DNA of 64,000 nucleotides from Streptomyces sp. NBC_01232 (GTDB lineage Bacteria; Actinomycetota; Actinomycetes; Streptomycetales; Streptomycetaceae): NCBI RefSeq assembly GCF_035989885.1, contig NZ_CP108518.1, positions 8,423,001 to 8,487,000 of the forward strand, read 5' to 3'. Shown piece by piece: positions 61,258 to 64,000 of this stretch (position 1 is its first letter; each line of letters starts with the position of its first letter). The notes under the pieces were generated by a model. It saw only the letters and a program-made list of their open reading frames with translations, ran no database searches and was not told where the DNA came from. The position numbers and the translations under genes were made by a program.

Positions 61258-62496
61258 ATGATCAAAAGCTATTCCGGAGCTGTTTCGTTGCCCGACGGCC
61301 TCGTCCTGCGGCAGGCGAGGCCCGCAGATCTTGACCAGATCGGCGCGCTCCTGTCCGAGCGCGGTGAGCCTGACGACGCCGTCGACCACCGGCTGGTGGT
61401 CAGCGACCCCGACGCGGGCCTGTCCGCCTGTGCCGTGGTCGTCGACGGCGACCGGGTCGTGTCCACCGCGACGCTCCTCGACGAGGAGGTGTGCATCGGT
61501 GGCATCCGTCTGCCCGCCGGGCAGGTGGAACTGGTCGCCACCGCGACCGAGTACGAGGGACGCGGGCTCGTCAGGGCGCTGATGCACTGGGCTCACGAGC
61601 GCTCTGCCGAGCGCGGCCACGTCGTCCAGGCCATGATCGGAATCCCGTACTTCTACCGGTTGTTCGGCTATGAGTACGCCATCGACATCCCGCAGGCGCC
61701 GGCGCTGAACGTGAACGCCCTGCCGCCCGGCGATGGGACGGCGACGCTCCGTGCCGCCCGGCCCTCCGACATCCCCGCCATGGCCGCCCTGCAGGCCTCG
61801 GCCCAGAGCGGGTTCGATGTGACCATGCCGCACTCGGCGGCGTGCTGGCGCTGGCTCCTGGACCACGGGGCGAGCAGCCTCTGGGTTCTGGAGCAGGCCG
61901 GCACGGTCATCGCCACCGCGCGCACCACGCCTCCCGGTGAGGAGATGCTCCTGGCCGAGGCAGCGGCGCGCGACGAGGCGGCGGCCCGCGACCTCTTGAG
62001 CGGCGTCGCCGCTCTGGCATCCGGCGACGATCCACTACGGATCGTCCATCGGGCGGGCACCGTGACGGGCAACGCGTGGCAGGAGTTCGTCGACCACGAA
62101 CCGCGCGGAAATGCAGAGCAGTACTACCTCCGCATCCCGGATGTCGCAGCGCTGCTCGACCGGCTGCGTCCGGTGTTCCGGCAGCGCCTCGCCACGGCCG
62201 GGGTCGACCGCACCGGCCGGGACATCGTCATCTCCACCTTCGGCGCCCACTACCGGATTCCCGTCCTCACGGGCGGGCTCGGTGAGGTCGTCACCGGCGG
62301 CCCGATACAGTCGCCGGGAGCTGTGGAAGGCGCCGGGGTGGCGCCCGACCATCTGGCCGCCCTGCTGTTCGGCCCGCACGGAATGGAGGGGCTGACCCGG
62401 ATCCGCCCCGACGTCTACTCCGCGGACGAAGAGCTGTTCCAGGTGCTCTTCCCTCCCCTCACTGCCGACGTGCTCAGCTACTACCTGCCGTACTAG
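61258..62496 (+). CDS. Eis-like GNAT N-acetyltransferase
   Basis: A 412-residue protein with two GNAT-like halves and a C-terminal sterol-carrier-like region, the Eis/SCP2 layout. The first half holds VELVATATEYEGRGLVRALM, the acetyl-CoA loop with the family's V.T.P..RGRG.L form, and the ending LSYYLPY resembles the Eis C-terminal carboxylate that takes part in catalysis. Eis proteins acetylate aminoglycosides or host proteins; the natural substrate here is unknown. GTG 61252 or ATG 61258 are both possible starts; no strong ribosome site is seen. Confidence 0.8.
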   Translation: MIKSYSGAVSLPDGLVLRQARPADLDQIGALLSERGEPDDAVDHRLVVSDPDAGLSACAVVVDGDRVVSTATLLDEEVCIGGIRLPAGQVELVATATEYEGRGLVRALMHWAHERSAERGHVVQAMIGIPYFYRLFGYEYAIDIPQAPALNVNALPPGDGTATLRAARPSDIPAMAALQASAQSGFDVTMPHSAACWRWLLDHGASSLWVLEQAGTVIATARTTPPGEEMLLAEAAARDEAAARDLLSGVAALASGDDPLRIVHRAGTVTGNAWQEFVDHEPRGNAEQYYLRIPDVAALLDRLRPVFRQRLATAGVDRTGRDIVISTFGAHYRIPVLTGGLGEVVTGGPIQSPGAVEGAGVAPDHLAALLFGPHGMEGLTRIRPDVYSADEELFQVLFPPLTADVLSYYLPY

Positions 62497-62624
62497 TCGG
62501 CTCAACCCGCGTGACGCGGGGCCGGTCGCGGGCGTTGAAAGCCCGACACGTGCCAGCCGGCCCACCACCCTGGGCTGGTATCCGTGTGACGGTCCCGCCA
62601 CTCCGTCCGGTGGCGGGACCGTCG

Positions 62625-62882
62625 TCAATGCCCCGGCAGCGGCGGGCACAAGCGCTCGTGCAGGTACAGCAGGGCCGCCATGTCCGCCACGGCCGCGAAG
62701 TCGGCCAGCAGGGTGCGGATGCGGGCTTCGGCGCCGTCACGGACCGCCCGCACGATGTGCTCGACCGTCTCCCGGGCCCGGGGATCGATGCTTGCCGGAC
62801 CGGCCGTGGCCCAACCACGGCCGGCCGGCCCGGCAGACTTCCCCGGCCCGGCACCCGCCGAGGCGCATGACACCCCCGTCAT
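62625..62882 (-). CDS. hypothetical small helical protein
   Basis: An 85-residue frame from ATG 62882; the C-terminal 50 residues (TVEHIVRAVRDGAEARIRTL, then DMAALLYLHERLCPPLPG) look like a real helical protein. The N-terminal 35 are Gly/Ala/Pro-rich and doubtful. No homologue recognised. Confidence 0.4.
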   Translation of the reverse strand: MTGVSCASAGAGPGKSAGPAGRGWATAGPASIDPRARETVEHIVRAVRDGAEARIRTLLADFAAVADMAALLYLHERLCPPLPGH

Positions 62883-63114
62883 GCCCTCCCCAACGGACCG
62901 CGCTGCCGCAAGGTCACTGCCCCCGGCGCACGCCTCGGGGCGCAGCGGGTACAGCCACCGGCGCTCAACCCATGACTGCCGCTAGCCCTCCAGGCGGCCC
63001 AGGAGCAGGTCCGCGCAACCGATCCCGCCTCCGGACCTGTGCGCGCATCCGTTCGGCATCGCCGCACTGAGCAGCTCGACCGGTACGTCCCTCACCCTGC
63101 GCCTCGATGCCTAT

Positions 63115-63759
63115 ATGGGCCAGGAGCAGGACTCCTTCCCCGAGCACTGGCCGAGCCGTCTGCTGCCTGCGGCTCCCGCCCCTGGCAGCGGCGACGATGT
63201 GTCCGGGATCCCCGGCCTGCGGGTACGCGGGATCGAGGCCCGCGGTCGGCATCTGCGGCTGCACATGCTGGAAGACCTCGGGCAAGAAGGGGGCCTCGTG
63301 CTCGTCCTTCCCGGCGGACTGGCGGAGGGCTGGGAGGAAGTCGAGCGCCGGCACCGGCACTGGTGCGAAGGCAACGGTATGCGACCGCTCTGGACGGCCC
63401 CGGGGACCGATCCCCTGGAATCCGCCTACCTCAACGACTATCCCATTCTCGGACGCTCCCGAGCCAGACGGCCCCCGGTGGGAAGCGCCCTGCTGCGGCG
63501 TATCGCTCTCTTCCACACCGTCACCGCCTTCTACCGTGTCCAGTGCTGGGACGACGGCGACGGCTGGAAGATCGACGCCCGCACCGCCCATCCTTGTGCC
63601 CTCCGGCACGACCAGCTCCTGCAGCGGCTGGGCCACCCGCGATGGGGCCTACCGGTGAACATGTCCCACCGGTTCCGGACGCGGGGCTTACCACGCCCAC
63701 ACGGAAGGATGGAGCGGCCCGGTGGTACTGCCCCCGATCGAAGCGGGAACCGGGCCTGA
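63115..63759 (+). CDS. hypothetical protein, possibly lacking its N-terminus
   Basis: A 214-residue frame with coding character through RIALFHTVTAFYRVQCWDDG. Homology-like sequence (FGIAALSSSTGTSLTLRLDA) already runs in the same frame before ATG 63115, back to a stop near 62985 without an ATG or GTG, so the true start may be lost. The last 25 residues are Arg/Pro-rich. No family recognised. Confidence 0.5.
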   Translation: MGQEQDSFPEHWPSRLLPAAPAPGSGDDVSGIPGLRVRGIEARGRHLRLHMLEDLGQEGGLVLVLPGGLAEGWEEVERRHRHWCEGNGMRPLWTAPGTDPLESAYLNDYPILGRSRARRPPVGSALLRRIALFHTVTAFYRVQCWDDGDGWKIDARTAHPCALRHDQLLQRLGHPRWGLPVNMSHRFRTRGLPRPHGRMERPGGTAPDRSGNRA

Positions 63760-64000
63760 CTCGCGCACGCCATATCGGCGGGGGCTGTCTCGGCAACCAC
63801 ATGATCACCGCACCGTGCCTGCTCTGCTGCCCCGGCACCCCGTCCCACAACGGACACATGACACCACGCCACTCACGAGACCGGCGAACCAGACGAGTTC
63901 CGTTCACGCAATGCCCTGGGAGGGGAGCCGCTTCAGAATCCGTTGAATCTGGGAAACCGGTGACCAGATCGTGCAGGGCCTCCGGGGATGCGACCAGCAC
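63760..64000. other. right edge, possible partial gene on the minus strand
   Basis: A minus-strand frame open to the edge reads VLVASPEALHDLVTGFPDST; it may be the end of a gene continuing outside, but it soon turns Arg-rich. Confidence 0.3.

Overview
The window is high-GC actinobacterial DNA, almost certainly a Streptomyces chromosome. Evidence: GC-biased third codon positions, GTG starts, and Streptomyces-type families (spore-associated protein A-like, microbial transglutaminase, MatB, a csp/DEAD-helicase locus). Assignments come from reading the translations and recalling family signatures; no search was run.

Layout. 1-17.9 kb holds small metabolic, regulatory and resistance genes: two DJ-1/PfpI proteins, a ferredoxin-reductase-like flavoprotein, an HPP protein, a divergent MFS transporter/ArsR pair around a perfect 28-bp palindrome, a Fic protein, an arginase-fold enzyme, a streptogramin-acetyltransferase (Vat)-like protein, an ABC exporter overlapping a Nudix gene, GNAT and DinB proteins. 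An intact IS110-family transposase lies at 18.0-19.2 kb. 20.5-24.4 kb is an envelope-lipid run (PAP2-diacylglycerol kinase fusion, YihY/BrkB, second PAP2). 24.8-28.9 kb holds a methyltransferase, then a membrane-anchored FMN glutamate-synthase-like protein paired with a PoxB-type pyruvate oxidase. 29-32.6 kb has an Mrr-like endonuclease, a VOC protein, an ArsR-like regulator and a roadblock protein. 33.2-36.7 kb is a cold-shock locus (csp, DEAD-box helicase, a small partner protein, then a MerR gene behind a 32-bp palindrome), followed by a YrhK-like membrane protein and malonyl-CoA synthetase matB.

40-61 kb is accessory DNA full of decayed mobile elements: IS5-type fragments, an IS481/Mu-like transposase remnant, DUF6431 and DUF6262 relics, and an IS21 element broken by frameshifts. 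Between them sit a truncated ribosome-inactivating-protein (ricin/Shiga N-glycosidase) homologue lacking both active-site tyrosines, an orphan 4'-phosphopantetheinyl transferase with an extreme strand skew, secreted proteins, a secreted transglutaminase zymogen, PRC-barrel and STAS proteins, and a large membrane SGNH hydrolase. The end carries an Eis-like acetyltransferase and two unrecognised genes.

Genes that clearly work together: the metal-sensor ArsR with its His-tailed MFS exporter, the ABC/Nudix pair, the lipid run, the glutamate-synthase-like/PoxB pair, and the cold-shock set. The items most worth follow-up are the RIP-fold gene, the metal-sensor/His-tail transporter, the nested palindromes at 31.1 kb and the 32-bp palindrome ahead of the MerR gene.
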